A stretch of DNA of 5,619 bases from Lachnospiraceae bacterium UBA4292 (GTDB lineage: Bacteria > Bacillota > Clostridia > Lachnospirales > Lachnospiraceae), in assembly GCA_002395865.1 (NCBI GenBank), contig DGVE01000123.1, forward strand, positions 1 to 5,619. Direction: 5' to 3'. Within the stretch, counting starts at the first letter, position 1; every line of letters starts with the position of its first letter. This document shows positions 5,131-5,619 of the stretch, piece after piece. The translations under genes were made by a program, and so were the position numbers. The notes beneath the pieces were generated by a model that was not told the origin of the DNA, searched no databases, and was given only the letters and a program-made list of their open reading frames with translations.

Positions 5131-5619
5131 TTAATCCCAAAATTGACCGGTATACATTTCATCAGTCCATTTGCGATTGCCATTTTCATCTTGGTAAAAT
5201 ATTTCGTAATAAGCCCAATCGGACTTAAGATATAGGTCTTTGTATTTTTCGGCTCTTGCTTTGTCCTCTACCTGTGCATCCGGAGAAATGTATATTTTTT
5301 CATCCATTCCGAGCCCGTTGTATATATATAGGCTGTTTGTCCCATTGACTTTATCTGCCATTCCGTAAAGCACATGACCGCAAAGCATAACTCCGCATTT
5401 GCGACCTAGTCCAAATGTATTTTCGGAATATAGCACGGCCTCTCTGTAGGCGCTTTCGTTGCTTCCGGAGTAGGTGTTGTTGCATACTCTTCGGTATTCA
5501 TACATTGTTCTTTCATTCTGCATGATGTAGCCGACTACAACGCCCTGATCCGGATATTCGTTTATGACGATTCCCCATCCTCGCTCATCCGTTCCGATGA
5601 ACATGGCCACGTGACCGGT
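5131..5619 (-). CDS. NlpC/P60-family hydrolase, C-terminal part (5' end outside window)
   Basis: 162 residues are visible up to the TAA at 5131-5133, and the frame is open to the window edge. It starts TGHVAMFIG, where His3 matches the catalytic His of NlpC/P60 (usual form HVGIYIG). Asn20 in GIVINEY sits where the third polar active-site residue is expected. The nucleophile Cys and any signal peptide would lie beyond the window. After the catalytic domain comes an extension of about 120 residues (to EMYTGQFWD) containing Tyr-rich, acidic and Lys-rich stretches that I do not recognise; it might bind wall or substrate. A GTG at 5610 lies inside the catalytic motif and is not a plausible start. 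Its neighbour at 4690-5019 is a related, truncated protein, so this may be a tandem pair of wall hydrolases. Confidence 0.7.
   Translation of the reverse strand, partial: TGHVAMFIGTDERGWGIVINEYPDQGVVVGYIMQNERTMYEYRRVCNNTYSGSNESAYREAVLYSENTFGLGRKCGVMLCGHVLYGMADKVNGTNSLYIYNGLGMDEKIYISPDAQVEDKARAEKYKDLYLKSDWAYYEIFYQDENGNRKWTDEMYTGQFWD

Noticed and set aside
5121..5137. Possible terminator GGATT-TTGTTTT-AATCC after the upstream NlpC gene
   Set aside because: The stem is only five AT-rich pairs, overlaps the stop codon and is not followed by a clean U-run.

Overview
The window looks like a chromosomal segment of a Gram-positive, low-to-medium GC anaerobe, most likely a member of the Clostridia (Bacillota). 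This rests on strong AGGAG/GGAGG ribosome binding sites, a perfect sigma-A type promoter (TTGACA, 17-bp spacer, TATAAT), a LigA whose zinc-finger and HhH segments resemble clostridial homologues as I remember them, and a secreted NlpC/P60 protein. No search was run, so the taxon is an inference. Every gene I can support is on the minus strand, so transcription runs from high to low coordinates.

In transcription order: (1) 5131-5619 is the C-terminal part of an NlpC/P60 cell-wall hydrolase that enters from outside the window and carries the catalytic His motif. (2) 4690-5019 starts a second secreted NlpC/P60 protein with a good RBS, signal peptide and catalytic Cys, but it stops right after the Cys half. 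An AT-rich out-of-frame tail follows (4506-4724), so this gene looks broken. (3) 4088-4505 has no credible gene. It holds a GC-rich element bounded by long imperfect inverted repeats (about 4201-4447), and one end of that element recurs in the leader of the rluF-like gene. (4) 4029-4087 holds a consensus promoter whose -35 box lies in four tandem 9-bp repeats. (5) 3936-4014 is a 79-bp MITE-like insertion flanked by exact 8-bp direct repeats, lying between that promoter and the ATPase RBS. (6) 2748-3902 is a P-loop ATPase with a C-terminal winged helix. (7) 1894-2589 is an RluF-like 23S rRNA pseudouridine synthase, followed 17 bases later by (8) ligA, NAD-dependent DNA ligase, which leaves the window inside its BRCT domain.

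rluF and ligA look like a housekeeping operon. The stretch upstream of them is accessory in character: small repeats, a short transposable-element derivative, a decayed hydrolase paralogue, and an ATPase of unknown role with its own strong promoter. The main points for follow-up are the MITE in the ATPase leader, the tandem 9-mers over its -35 box, and the dispersed GC-rich repeat. I see no phage, CRISPR, tRNA or rRNA gene.
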